This document shows positions 6,797 to 15,289 of a DNA stretch of 64,000 nt, piece by piece. Source of the DNA: CAWDVH01 sp963805705 (GTDB taxonomy: Bacteria > Actinomycetota > Actinomycetes > Streptosporangiales > Streptosporangiaceae). The first letter of the stretch is position 1; each line of letters starts with the position of its first letter. The stretch is taken from NCBI GenBank assembly GCA_963805705.1, contig CAWDVH010000005.1, forward strand, positions 620,001-684,000, in the 5' to 3' direction. The notes under the pieces were generated by a model. That model ran no database searches and was not told the DNA's origin. It worked only from the letters and a program-made list of their open reading frames with translations. A program made the position numbers and the translations under genes.

Positions 6797-8222
6797 GTGG
6801 GCTGGCTGTTCGTAGCCGCACTGGCGCTCACCCTGCTGGCAGGCTGGTGCGCCAGCGCCGAGAGTGCCCTGATCCGGGTGTCCAGGGCGGGCGCGAAGGA
6901 ACTGAACCGCTCCGCCGGGGAGCCGTCGACCCCGCTGCAGGCGGTGCTGGCCGAGATCACCCGTTACCTGTCCGTCCTGCTGTTCGCCAGGGTGGCGGCC
7001 GAGATCGGCGCGACGGTGCTCATGACCGTGGTGCTGCTGCACTGGATCGGAAATGACTGGCGGGCGTTCCTCAGCGCGGCCGCCATCATGACCGTGCTGA
7101 TCTACGTGGCGACCGGTGTCGTGCCCCGCACGCAGGGACGCGAGCGCGCGGTCCGGGTGGCGAGCGCGGCGGCATCCGTTATGCGCCCGGTCAATCGCCT
7201 GCTCGGCCCGGTGCCGAGGATCCTGCTCGCGGCCGGCAGCGTCGCTGAGCCCCGGGCACCGGGACGGGCCGTCCGGGTCCGAGGAGGAGGATCTGCGCGG
7301 CCTGGTGGACCTGCTGGAGCAGCGCCGGGTGATCCAGCCGGATGAGCGCGCCATGATCCACTCGGTATTCGAGCTCGGCGACACGATCGTGCGCGAGGTG
7401 ATGGTCCCGCGCACGGACATGGTCTTCGTCGAGCGCGGCAAGACGCTGCGGCAAGCGCTGTCACTGGCGCTGCGCAGCGGATTCTCCCGCGTCCCCGTGA
7501 TCGGCGAGAACCTGGACGACGTGGTGGGGATCGCCTATCTCAAGGACATCGTGAATAGCAGCTACGAGCACTGGGAGTGCGAGTCGGTCGAGAAGGTCGA
7601 GGCAGTCATGCGGCCCGCGACCTTCGTGCCGGAGAGCAAGCCCATCGACGTGCTGCTCAGGGACATGCAGGCGCGCCAGATTCACCTGGCGATCGTGATC
7701 GACGAGTACGGCGGCACCGCGGGGCTGGTCACCATCGAAGACATCCTGGAGGAGATCGTCGGGGAGATCGCCGACGAGTACGACAACGAGCAGCCGCCGG
7801 TGGAATGGCTCGGCGAGGGCCGCGCGAGGGTGACAGCGCGGCTGCCGGTGGAGGAACTGGAGGAGCTGTTCGGGGTCAGCATCGAGGCGGAGGATGTCGA
7901 GACGGTCGTCGGCCTGCTCGCCCAGCAGATCGGCCGGGTGCCGATCGCCGGCTCGGTCGCGACCGTGGCGGGGCTGACGCTGACCGCCGAGAGCCTGGCC
8001 GGGCGGCGCAACAGGATCGGGACCGTGACCGTCGAGCGCATCGGGCAGGCCTCCGGCGGACGGCGGGCGGCCGTACGGCCGGGCGATGCCGGTGCGGTCA
8101 ACGGGCAGGCGGGCGCGGGCGAAGCCGGGTCAGGGCCATCACCGGGCCCGGATAATCAGCAGCCGGGCAACGGCCAGGCATCCGGCGGCCCGGCGGGACC
8201 CGCACTAGACTCGGCCACGTGA
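6797..8222 (+). pseudogene. CorC/HlyC-type CNNM-CBS transporter, frameshifted
   Basis: Hemolysin/CorC-family membrane protein (CNNM domain plus two CBS domains and a CorC C-domain), the usual neighbour of ybeY and era. The first frame from GTG 6797 encodes the membrane domain (VGWLFVAALALTLLAGWCAS, ESALIRVSRAGAKEL) up to about VPRILLAAG. From about 7245 the family sequence continues one base later: SEEEDLRGLVDLLEQRRVI, then FELGDTIVREVMVPRTDMV, LRSGFSRVPVIGENLDD, VIDEYGGTAGLVTIEDILEE. The shift (+1 or -2) falls within about 7241-7255. A true mutation or a sequence error both fit; neither half alone would be a full transporter. The end overlaps the next start by 4 nt. Confidence 0.88.
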
Positions 8223-8563
8223 GCGAGGCTCAGCCCGGACCGGAAGACGTCAAGATCATTACGCTGGCCCGCGCGGCCCGCGCGCGGGTCGCTGCCGCCG
8301 AGGGTGCCGCGGTTCGCGACGAGACCGGCCGCACGTACGCCGCTGCGGCGGTAAAGCTGCCGTCGCTGCAGCTCTCGGCGCTGCACCTGGCCGTGGCGAT
8401 GGCCGTCTCCAGCGGCGCGGCCAGCCTGGAGGCGGCGGCCCTGGTCAGCGACGGCCCGGAACCCGATCCATCGGACGTCGCCGTGGTGCGTGACCTGGGC
8501 CCGGCGGCCATCGTGTTCCACGCCAATCCCGACGGCACGATCCGGGCCACGCTGCTGCCGTGA
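8219..8563 (+). CDS. Cytidine deaminase-fold protein without catalytic motif
   Basis: A 114-residue protein found in this position (between the CorC-like gene and era) in many actinomycetes and commonly labelled cytidine deaminase. Conserved-looking blocks are ITLARAARARVAAAEGAAVR, LSALHLAVAMAVSSGA and VRDLGPAAIVFHANPDG. The zinc/catalytic signatures of real cytidine deaminases (HAE and PCxxC) are absent and no cysteine is present. Catalysis is therefore unlikely, and the role is unknown. Starts with GTG overlapping the upstream stop (GTGA). Confidence 0.8.
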   Translation: MSEAQPGPEDVKIITLARAARARVAAAEGAAVRDETGRTYAAAAVKLPSLQLSALHLAVAMAVSSGAASLEAAALVSDGPEPDPSDVAVVRDLGPAAIVFHANPDGTIRATLLP

Positions 8564-8610
8564 CGGCGCCCCGGTAGGCCCTGGTCCCGCAGTAGGGGAG
8601 AATCACCAGA

Positions 8611-9556
8611 GTGGGACCGCCGACGTCAGCCTCGCCAGCCCGGATACCGCCGTCGGCGACCGCGGAATTCAGGTCCGGATTCGCCTGCTTCGCGGGCCGG
8701 CCGAACGTGGGCAAGTCCACGCTGATGAACGCGCTGGTCGGCAGCAAGGTGGCGATCACCAGCAGCCGCCCGCAGACCACCCGGCGGGCTATCCGCGGGA
8801 TCGTGCACCGGCCGGACGCCCAGCTGATCATCGTCGACACCCCTGGCCTGCACCGGCCCCGCACCCTGCTGGGGGAGCGCCTGGACAGCCTGGTCCGCTC
8901 GACGCTGACCGAGGTCGACGTGATCGGCTTCTGCCTGCCGGCGCCCGAGCGGATCGGGCCGGGGGACAAGTACCTGGCCGCTGAGCTGGCCGCCATCGGC
9001 CAAACCCCGGTGGTCGCCATCGTCACCAAGACCGACCAGGCATCACGAGAGCAGATCGCCGCCCATCTGGCCGCCGTCGGGCGGCTCGGCGACTGGGCCG
9101 ACATCGTGCCGGTGTCCGCCGTGTCCGGCTTCCAGCTGGACGTGCTGGCCGACGTGCTCGTCTCCCACCTGCCAGGCCAGGCCGCTCTACCCGGACGGCG
9201 AGCTGACCGACGAGCCCGAGCATCAGCTCGTCGCCGAGCTGATCAGGGAGGCCATCCTGGAGGGGGTGCACGACGAGCTGCCGCACTCCATCGCGGTGGT
9301 CGTCGAGGAGATGGCGCCGCGGGAAGGCCGCGACGACCTGATCGACGTGCACGCGCTGATGTATGTCGAGCGGCCGAGCCAGAAGGCGATCGTGATCGGG
9401 GCCAAGGGCGCGCGGCTCAAGCAGGTCGGCTCGCAGGCCCGGCATCAGATCGAGGCGCTCCTGGGTACCAGGGTCTACCTGGATCTGCGCATCAAGATCG
9501 CCAAAGACTGGCAGCGCGACCCGAAGCAGCTGCGCCGGCTCGGTTTCTACGACTGA
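8611..9556 (+). pseudogene. era: GTPase Era, frameshifted
   Basis: Era binds the 3' end of 16S rRNA and checks 30S maturation. The G domain reads normally from GTG 8611: GRPNVGKST (G1, about residue 30), the switch region RPQTTRR, VDTPGLH (G3), TKTD (G4) and VSAVSG (G5). At about 9175-9183 the frame breaks. The family sequence resumes one base later as PLYPDGELTDEPEHQ and continues through the KH domain (KGARLKQVGSQARHQIEALL) to KQLRRLGFYD. One extra base or two missing bases account for it. Because Era is normally essential, an assembly error is the more likely explanation. Confidence 0.9.
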
Positions 9557-9607
9557 CAGCCGGGCGGCGTCCCGCGGCCCGGCGCCGCGGTAGGCGACAA
9601 TGGGCAG

Positions 9608-10399
9608 GTGAGCATCTACCGTGACGATGGCGTCGTACTGCGCACCCACAAGCTGGGCGAGGCCGACCGCATTGTCACCCTGCTCGCCCGCAGGTCAGGC
9701 AGAATCCGCGCCGTGGCCAAGGGAGTACGCCGCACCAAATCGCGTTTCGGCGCGAGGCTGGAGCCCTTCACGCATGTCGACCTGCTGCTGTACACGGGGC
9801 GGTCGCTGGACGTGATCACGCAGGCCGAGACGATACGGCCGTACGGGGAGCCGCTGACCAGCGACTACCCGCGGTACACGACGGGGACCGCGATGCTCGA
9901 GACGGCGGAGCGGTTCACCCCGGTCGAGAAGGAGCCGGCGCTGCGCCAGTTCCTGCTGCTCGTCGGCGGCCTCCGGTCGCTTGGCGAGAGCAGGCACGAC
10001 CCGCGCCTTATCCTCGACGCGTACCTGCTCCGGTCGCTGGCCGTCGCGGGGTACGCGCCGGCCCTCGAGGAATGCGCGATCTGCGGTACGCGCGCGCCGT
10101 CGGCTGAGCCTGACGACGGGGACGAGGCGGGGGACGCCTCGCGGCGTCGCGCATCGGGCCTGCGCACCTTCGGTATCGCGGCGGGCGGCCTGGTCTGCCG
10201 GTCCTGCCGGGCACCGGGAGCCGCCACCCCGGCCGCGGCGACGATCACCCTGATGAGCGCGCTGCTGCGGGGCGACTGGGAGCGCGCCGACGCCAGCGAG
10301 CGCCGGCACCAGGTGGAGTGCAGCGGCCTGGTCGCCGCCTACCTGCAGTGGCACCTGGAGCACTCGATCCGCTCGCTGCGCCACGTGGAGCACGCGTGA
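9608..10399 (+). CDS. recO: DNA repair protein RecO
   Basis: Recombination mediator that loads RecA at gaps with RecR. The N-terminal OB fold starts YRDDGVVLRTHKLGEADRIV and includes GVRRTKSRFGARLEPFTHVD. The C-terminal helical domain carries a zinc-knuckle (CAICG ... CRSC). An insertion of about 25 Asp/Ala/Arg-rich residues separates the two Cys pairs and is longer than usual. 263 residues is normal otherwise. The stop overlaps the uppS GTG by 4 nt (GTGA). Confidence 0.95.
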   Translation: MSIYRDDGVVLRTHKLGEADRIVTLLARRSGRIRAVAKGVRRTKSRFGARLEPFTHVDLLLYTGRSLDVITQAETIRPYGEPLTSDYPRYTTGTAMLETAERFTPVEKEPALRQFLLLVGGLRSLGESRHDPRLILDAYLLRSLAVAGYAPALEECAICGTRAPSAEPDDGDEAGDASRRRASGLRTFGIAAGGLVCRSCRAPGAATPAAATITLMSALLRGDWERADASERRHQVECSGLVAAYLQWHLEHSIRSLRHVEHA

Positions 10400-11199
10400 A
10401 CGGGCCGGTCAAGCCGCCTTACCCGCATCCCGGCGGCGCCCGGCCGCCCGCTATCCCGGCCGAATTCCTGCCCCGGCACGTCGCGCTGGTGATGGACGGC
10501 AACGGGCGCTGGGCCCGGCAGCGCGGCCTGCCCAGGGTCGAGGGCCACAAGCGGGGCGAGTACTCGCTGTTTGACGTGATCATGGGCGCGATCGAGCTCG
10601 GGATCCCGTACTTGTCGGCGTACGCGTTCTCGACCGAGAACTGGCGCCGCTCGCCCGACGAGGTCCGCTTCCTGATGGGCTTCAACCGCGACGTGATCCG
10701 CCGGCGCCGCGATCAGCTGAACGAGATGGGGGTGCGAGTCCGCTGGGCGGGGCGCCGCCCGCGGCTGTGGCGCAGCGTCATCGGCGAGCTCGAGGACGCC
10801 GAGCGCATGACCGCGCGCAACTCCGTGCTCACCCTGCAGTTCTGCGTCAACTACGGCGGCCGGGCCGAGATCGCCGACGCGGCGGCGGCTATCGCGGCCG
10901 ACTGCGTGGCGGGCCGCCTGCGGGCCGACAAGATCGACGAGAAGGTGTTCGCGCGTTACCTGGACGAGCCCGGCATCCCCGACGTGGACCTGTTCGTCCG
11001 GTCGTCAGGCGAGCAGCGGACATCGAATTTCCTGCTCTGGCAGTCGGCCTACGCCGAGCTGGTCTTCCTCGACACCCTGTTCCCCGACTTCGACCGCCGC
11101 CACCTGTGGCACGCCTGCGAGATCTACGCGAGCCGGGACCGGCGCTACGGCGGCGCTGAGCCCAACCCGGTCCCCGCCCCCTCGCCCGGCGCCGGTTAG
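10396..11199 (+). CDS. uppS: Isoprenyl (undecaprenyl/decaprenyl) diphosphate synthase, cis type
   Basis: cis-Prenyltransferase making the long-chain polyprenyl diphosphate carrier for cell-wall synthesis. Conserved regions: HVALVMDGNGRWARQRGL (catalytic Asp about 33), EGHKRG, SAYAFSTENWRRSPDEV, and FVRSSGEQRTSNFLLWQSAY near the C-terminus. 267 residues fits the Rv2361c-like actinobacterial group. The start is GTG 10396 coupled to recO; an upstream in-frame start within recO is not needed. The gene ends convergent with, and overlapping by 4 nt, the next minus-strand gene. Confidence 0.95.
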   Translation: MNGPVKPPYPHPGGARPPAIPAEFLPRHVALVMDGNGRWARQRGLPRVEGHKRGEYSLFDVIMGAIELGIPYLSAYAFSTENWRRSPDEVRFLMGFNRDVIRRRRDQLNEMGVRVRWAGRRPRLWRSVIGELEDAERMTARNSVLTLQFCVNYGGRAEIADAAAAIAADCVAGRLRADKIDEKVFARYLDEPGIPDVDLFVRSSGEQRTSNFLLWQSAYAELVFLDTLFPDFDRRHLWHACEIYASRDRRYGGAEPNPVPAPSPGAG

Positions 11200-11624
11200 C
11201 GCGTGGCCTGCAGCACGGCGGCCGCGAGCACGCAGGCGATCGCGGCCGCCCGCCCGACCCGTCCCCGACCGGTCAGTCCGGGCCACGACACGAACGCCAG
11301 CCAGCCCAGCACTGCCGCCACGCAGCACAACGCCGCCGCGCCGATCGCCCCCTTCACCGCCAGGCCGGTCACCAGCAGCACGGCCAGCACGAGCGGCGGC
11401 ACCAGGGCAGGAAGCTGATGCAGGTAGGCCAGGGCCGCCGCGCTGCGCTGCTCCACGGCCCGGCGGGTGCCAGATGCTCCCGGCGTGTACAGGCTCTGGC
11501 CCTGCGGCAGCGGCCGGCGCTGCTGCCCAGTGCGCTGCTGGCCCGAGTGCTGCTGCCCGGTGCGCTGCTGGCCCGCGCGCCGCTGCTGGCTGGCGCGGTT
11601 CCGGCTGCTGCGGTTCGTGCTCAC
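11196..11624 (-). CDS. Small two-helix membrane protein (DUF6703-like)
   Basis: A 142-residue protein with a Gln/Arg-rich N-terminal tail (repeats of QQRTGQQ) and then a hydrophobic region of two or three helices: LVPPLVLAVLLVTGLAVKGA, AALCCVAAVLGWLAFVSWPG and AAAIACVLAAAVLQ. The ERRSA-LxYLHQLPxLVPP...SWPGL pattern matches a family I recall as DUF6703, common next to uppS in actinomycetes. The name is uncertain. Start is GTG 11624 with GGAGGG 9 nt upstream. The Gln tail is encoded by imperfect CTGCTGCCCGG-type repeats. Function unknown. Confidence 0.7.
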   Translation of the reverse strand: MSTNRSSRNRASQQRRAGQQRTGQQHSGQQRTGQQRRPLPQGQSLYTPGASGTRRAVEQRSAAALAYLHQLPALVPPLVLAVLLVTGLAVKGAIGAAALCCVAAVLGWLAFVSWPGLTGRGRVGRAAAIACVLAAAVLQATR

Positions 11625-11770
11625 TCGCGTGTCCCTCCGGCCAGCGCCTGCTGGCTTGCCCGTCAAAGGTGGATGTACCTGGCTAAGATACGGGCTCGGT
11701 GCGGCCCGGTGGCCGCCCAGTCCCAGCTCACTGACCGCGGCGCGCCGTGACGGGACCACGATAACCGGAC

Positions 11771-11786
11771 GACCCGAGTGCGGGTC
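11771..11786. other. Small hairpin in the glyS upstream region
   Basis: GACCCG-AGTG-CGGGTC forms a 6-bp stem with 4-nt loop, about 90 bp before the glyS start, just upstream of a TAGGAT (-10-like) at 11791-11796. The rest of the 249-bp gap 11625-11873 shows no gene. I see no T-box signature. Confidence 0.35.
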
Positions 11787-11873
11787 ACGGCTAGGATTGA
11801 TCGCGCCGCGCCTCTTCGCCAGGCGCGCGCATCTCCCCGCAAGCCGCCGACCGCCAGCCGGATGGAGCACTTG

Positions 11874-13262
11874 ATGGCACGACGCAGTGATCGCCTGGAT
11901 ACCCTCGTGAGCCTCTCCAAGCGGCGGGGGATCGTCTTCCCGTCCAGCGAGATTTACGGCGGCCTGCGCGCCGCGTGGGACTACGGCCCGCTGGGCGTCG
12001 AGATGAAGAACAACATCAAGCGCCAGTGGTGGCGCTCGATGGTCCAGCTGCGCGACGACATCGTCGGGCTGGATTCCAGCGTGATCCTGGCTCCCGAGGT
12101 ATGGCGGGCCAGCGGCCACGTCACCGAGTTCGTCGACTCGCTCACCGAGTGTCAGTCCTGCCACAAGCGGTTTCGCGCCGATCACCTGATCGAGGCCTAC
12201 GCGGAAAAGCATGGCCACGAGCCCGCCGACGGCCTGGCCAGCCTGGCCTGCCCCAACTGCGGCACCAGGGGCGCTCTGTCGCCGCCGCGGATGTTCAACA
12301 CCATGCTGCGCACCTATCTGGGCGCGGTCGAGGATGACTCGGGCCTGGCCTACCTGCGGCCGGAAACCGCGCAGGGCATCTTCATCAACTACCGCAACGT
12401 GCTGCAGACCTCGCGCAAGAAGGTCCCGTTCGGGATCGGGCAGATCGGAAAGTCGTTCCGCAACGAGATCACTCCCGGCAACTTCATCTTCCGGACCCGC
12501 GAGTTCGAGCAGATGGAGATGGAGTTCTTCGTCAAGCCCGGCACGGACGAGGACTGGCACCAGCGCTGGATCGACGCCCGGCTGGACTGGCATGTCGACC
12601 TCGGGGTCAGCAAGGAGAACCTGCGCCTGTTCGAGCATCCCAAGGACAAGCTGTCGCACTACTCCAAGCGCACGGTCGACATCGAGTACAAGTTTGACTT
12701 CCCCGGCACCGAGTGGGGTGAGCTCGAGGGAATCGCGAACCGAACCGACTTCGACCTGAGCACCCACGGGAAGGCGTCGGGCCAGGACATGTCCTATCTT
12801 GACCCGGAATCGGGCGAGCGGTACATCCCCTACGTCATCGAGCCGGCGCTGGGCGCCGACCGGACCCTGCTGGTCCACCTGCTCGACTCCTACACCGAGG
12901 ATGAGGCCCCGGACGCCAAGGGCAACATGGAGAAACGGACCGTGCTGCGGCTCGATCACCGCATCGCCCCGGTCAAGGTGGCCGTGCTGCCGCTGTCGCG
13001 CAACGCCGACCTGTCCCCGAAGGCCAGGGATGTGGCCGCGCAGCTGCGCGGGCTGTGGAACACCGACTTCGACGACGCGAGCGCGATCGGCCGCCGTTAC
13101 CGGCGGCAGGACGAGATCGGGACTCCCTACTGCGTGACCGTCGACTTCGACACGCTCGACGACCAGGCCGTCACGGTGCGGGAGCGCGACTCGATGCGGC
13201 AGGAGAGGGTCGGCATCGACAGCCTCATCTCCTACCTTTCGGAACGGCTAGCAGGCTGCTGA
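11874..13262 (+). CDS. glyS: Glycyl-tRNA synthetase (alpha2, class II)
   Basis: Charges tRNA-Gly. Class II signatures: EIYGGLRAAWDYGPLGVEMK and a WWRSMV segment near the N-terminus, APEVWRASGHVTEFVDSLTE, zinc-type Cys pairs (CQSCHKRF and CPNCG), motif 2 region FGIGQIGKSFRNEITPGNFI followed by RTREFEQMEMEFF, and motif 3 VIEPALGADRTLLVHLLDSY. The anticodon-binding domain follows (APVKVAVLPLSRN...). Start ATG 11874 has GGAG 6 nt upstream; ATG 11862 is in frame but has no RBS. 462 residues is the usual actinobacterial length. Confidence 0.96.
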   Translation: MARRSDRLDTLVSLSKRRGIVFPSSEIYGGLRAAWDYGPLGVEMKNNIKRQWWRSMVQLRDDIVGLDSSVILAPEVWRASGHVTEFVDSLTECQSCHKRFRADHLIEAYAEKHGHEPADGLASLACPNCGTRGALSPPRMFNTMLRTYLGAVEDDSGLAYLRPETAQGIFINYRNVLQTSRKKVPFGIGQIGKSFRNEITPGNFIFRTREFEQMEMEFFVKPGTDEDWHQRWIDARLDWHVDLGVSKENLRLFEHPKDKLSHYSKRTVDIEYKFDFPGTEWGELEGIANRTDFDLSTHGKASGQDMSYLDPESGERYIPYVIEPALGADRTLLVHLLDSYTEDEAPDAKGNMEKRTVLRLDHRIAPVKVAVLPLSRNADLSPKARDVAAQLRGLWNTDFDDASAIGRRYRRQDEIGTPYCVTVDFDTLDDQAVTVRERDSMRQERVGIDSLISYLSERLAGC

Positions 13263-13331
13263 AGCCGCCAGGGACCGCTTCCGTGCCCGCCGGGGACTGG
13301 GCCCGCGGCCAGGCCCGCTGACCGCCCGGCA

Positions 13332-14144
13332 TCAGGCCAGGGCCAGCCCGGTGACCGAGAGGCTGACGATGACCGCGCCGAAAAGGAGCGTCCGGCGCAG
13401 CCAGAAGGCAGTTCTGGTCGCCTTCGCCGCGAAATGCGCCTGAACCTCGGCCATCGTGCCGGCCGCGACGCCGCTGACCGGGCCTCGGCCCAGGTCGAGC
13501 ACGATCTCGCCGTCCCGCCGCGAGGGCCTGCCGATCACGACGACCGGGGCGCCCGGCCGCAGGACGGCCTCGTCGATCCAGAAACCCTCGCTTCCCCGGC
13601 GGTGGAACCAGTGCACCGCGATGAGCCCGTCCCGCCGCAGCCCGGCCAGCAGGGATCCGGCCGGCCACTGCGCCGGATCTACCGGCAGGAACTCGCGGTG
13701 GCTGCTGTGGGTCGCACGTGCGCCGCGGCCCGACAGCCGGGTGGCCAGCAGCCGCTCGGTGATAAGGACAGTGCCCGCCGCGCCGGTCCCGTCGGCTACC
13801 CGGGCGAGTCCCGGCCCGGTCGCCTGGTAGATCGGGTGCGGGTAGACGCTGTTGCGCCCTACCACCATGGACGACACGACCAGGCGGTAGGTCACGCATG
13901 GCTCGCCGGACGCCGGGGCGGTGATGATCCCGTGCGGGCCGGGCACGGTCAGGCCCGTCACCGTCACCCGGCGAGGGAGGCGCTCGGCCTGGCGCAGCTG
14001 CGCGCAGCTGCGCAGCGGTGTCGCGGCGATCATGCGGCGCTTCCCGCGATGGCCCCATGCGAAGCTGGCCAGGAAGGCCACGGCGAGCAGCCACAGGATC
14101 ATCCCGAAGAGGATTAATAGCTCGGGACCGGTATCGCGCGCCAT
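13332..14144 (-). CDS. GIDE-domain-like membrane protein
   Basis: A 270-residue protein with one N-terminal helix (LLILFGMILWLLAVAFLASF) and one C-terminal helix (RRTLLFGAVIVSLSVTGLAL). Between them is a soluble region with VTVTGLTVPGPHGIITAP, GEPCVTYRLVVSSMV, FWIDEAVLRP and SRRDGEIVLDLG. This layout (two membrane ends, GEPCV.YR core, F.IDE block) recalls bacterial proteins with the GIDE / 'E3 ubiquitin ligase-like' domain, but I cannot verify it. Start ATG 14144 lies 6 nt after TATGAT (complement of 14151-14156), suggesting a leaderless message. A further 48 upstream codons are open but look non-coding. Confidence 0.6.
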   Translation of the reverse strand: MARDTGPELLILFGMILWLLAVAFLASFAWGHRGKRRMIAATPLRSCAQLRQAERLPRRVTVTGLTVPGPHGIITAPASGEPCVTYRLVVSSMVVGRNSVYPHPIYQATGPGLARVADGTGAAGTVLITERLLATRLSGRGARATHSSHREFLPVDPAQWPAGSLLAGLRRDGLIAVHWFHRRGSEGFWIDEAVLRPGAPVVVIGRPSRRDGEIVLDLGRGPVSGVAAGTMAEVQAHFAAKATRTAFWLRRTLLFGAVIVSLSVTGLALA

Positions 14145-14352
14145 GCCGCAATCATAGGAATCGCGACCGGCTTTTCCCAGCGGCCCCTCGCCCCGCGGGT
14201 GCACGACGGATTGCTGGAGATGATCTTGGTGGTGATGCTGACCTGGATTCACCGGCGCGGGCCGGCCGGTTGTGAGAAATAAGTACATTGGGGTTCACTA
14301 GGCGCCTGGGCGGCGTCGGTTCAAGCCGCGCCGGCCGATCGGGGAGAAGCCT

Positions 14353-15213
14353 GTGGCGGACACATCTGGCCCGCGGATGAAGAACCTGTCGGCTCCCGAC
14401 GAGGTCCTCTCTCTTGTGAAGGGATCGGCGAGCACGGTCCGGGTCGGTGAGATGGTGGTTGGCCGGCTGGTGCTTGAGCCCGGCTGGAGGTGGTCTGAGC
14501 ATGTGCGTCCCATCGCCGGGACATCGAGCTGTCAATTCCATCATTTGGGGTTCGTTGTGTCCGGTGCCATGAAAGGCCTGATGGACGACGGCTTTTCGTT
14601 CGAGGTCCGGCCTGGGGATATCTTCGATATCCCGCCCGGCCATGACAACTGGGTGATTGGCCACGAGCCCCTGGTGGCCGTCATCTGGGGCGGCTGGCGT
14701 GGATGGGGCAAAGCCCCGGTGGGTGAACGGATCCTGACGACGATGCTGATGACGGATATTGCCGGGTCCACCCATCGCGCGTCCGCAGTGGGCGATGCCG
14801 TGTGGGATCAGCTGCTCGAGCGCCATCACACACTCGTCCGGGAAATCCTGGAACGTTACCGCGGCACCGAGATAGACACCGCGGGCGACGGGTTCCTGAC
14901 GATGTTCGACGGTGCTTCAGGCGCCGTGCAGTCAGCGATCGAAATCCGTGACGCGATCCGAAGCCTTGGCCTGGAGATCCGGGTCGGCGTCCATACCGGA
15001 GAGGTTGAAGTGGTCCCCGGAGGCATCAGAGGACTGGCGGTCCACGAAACGGCCCGGATCATGGCGCTGGGTGGCGCCGGCGACATCCTGGTCTCCAGCA
15101 CCACCCAGGAGATGTCCGCCGCCTCCGGCTTTAGCTACGAAGACCGTGGGACCCACCGCCTGAAAGGCATCCCCGCTCCGCGGCAGGTCTTCGGGCTCGT
15201 CTCAGACCGCTAG
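14353..15213 (+). CDS. Cupin-class III adenylate/guanylate cyclase fusion
   Basis: A 286-residue fusion. Residues about 30-110 are a cupin-like sensor (GRLVLEPGWRWSEHVRPI, CQFHHLGFVVSG, FEVRPGDIFDIPPGHDNWVI). Residues about 128-286 are a class III cyclase catalytic domain: TTMLMTDIAGSTHRAS (first metal Asp), RGTEIDTAGDGFLTMFD (second metal Asp), RVGVHTGEVE, GLAVHETARIMALGGAGDIL, and YEDRGTHRLKGIPAPRQVF. Both metal-binding aspartates are present. The substrate-specifying position before TAGDG is Asp rather than Lys, so ATP/GTP preference is unclear. The start is GTG with GGGGAGAAG upstream. The product is probably a cytosolic cyclase whose activity depends on a small molecule or metal bound by the cupin. 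Confidence 0.88.
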   Translation: MADTSGPRMKNLSAPDEVLSLVKGSASTVRVGEMVVGRLVLEPGWRWSEHVRPIAGTSSCQFHHLGFVVSGAMKGLMDDGFSFEVRPGDIFDIPPGHDNWVIGHEPLVAVIWGGWRGWGKAPVGERILTTMLMTDIAGSTHRASAVGDAVWDQLLERHHTLVREILERYRGTEIDTAGDGFLTMFDGASGAVQSAIEIRDAIRSLGLEIRVGVHTGEVEVVPGGIRGLAVHETARIMALGGAGDILVSSTTQEMSAASGFSYEDRGTHRLKGIPAPRQVFGLVSDR

Positions 15214-15289
15214 CTTCCGGCCTCGGCCCGCTCGGCCCCCGGCCCCGTTCGGCCCCCCGGCCCCGTTCGGCCCCTGGCCCCCGGCCGGC

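Noticed and set aside
7241..7255. Programmed ribosomal frameshifting in the CorC-like gene
   Set aside because: No slippery heptamer or downstream pseudoknot was evident, and neighbouring genes carry similar indels, so error or mutation is simpler.
11625..11873. T-box riboswitch upstream of glyS
   Set aside because: No T-box consensus, specifier loop or antiterminator was recognisable; only a small hairpin is present.
11196..12959. Long minus-strand frame extending the small membrane gene into glyS
   Set aside because: Only the part from GTG 11624 has an RBS and membrane helices; the rest is antisense to glyS.
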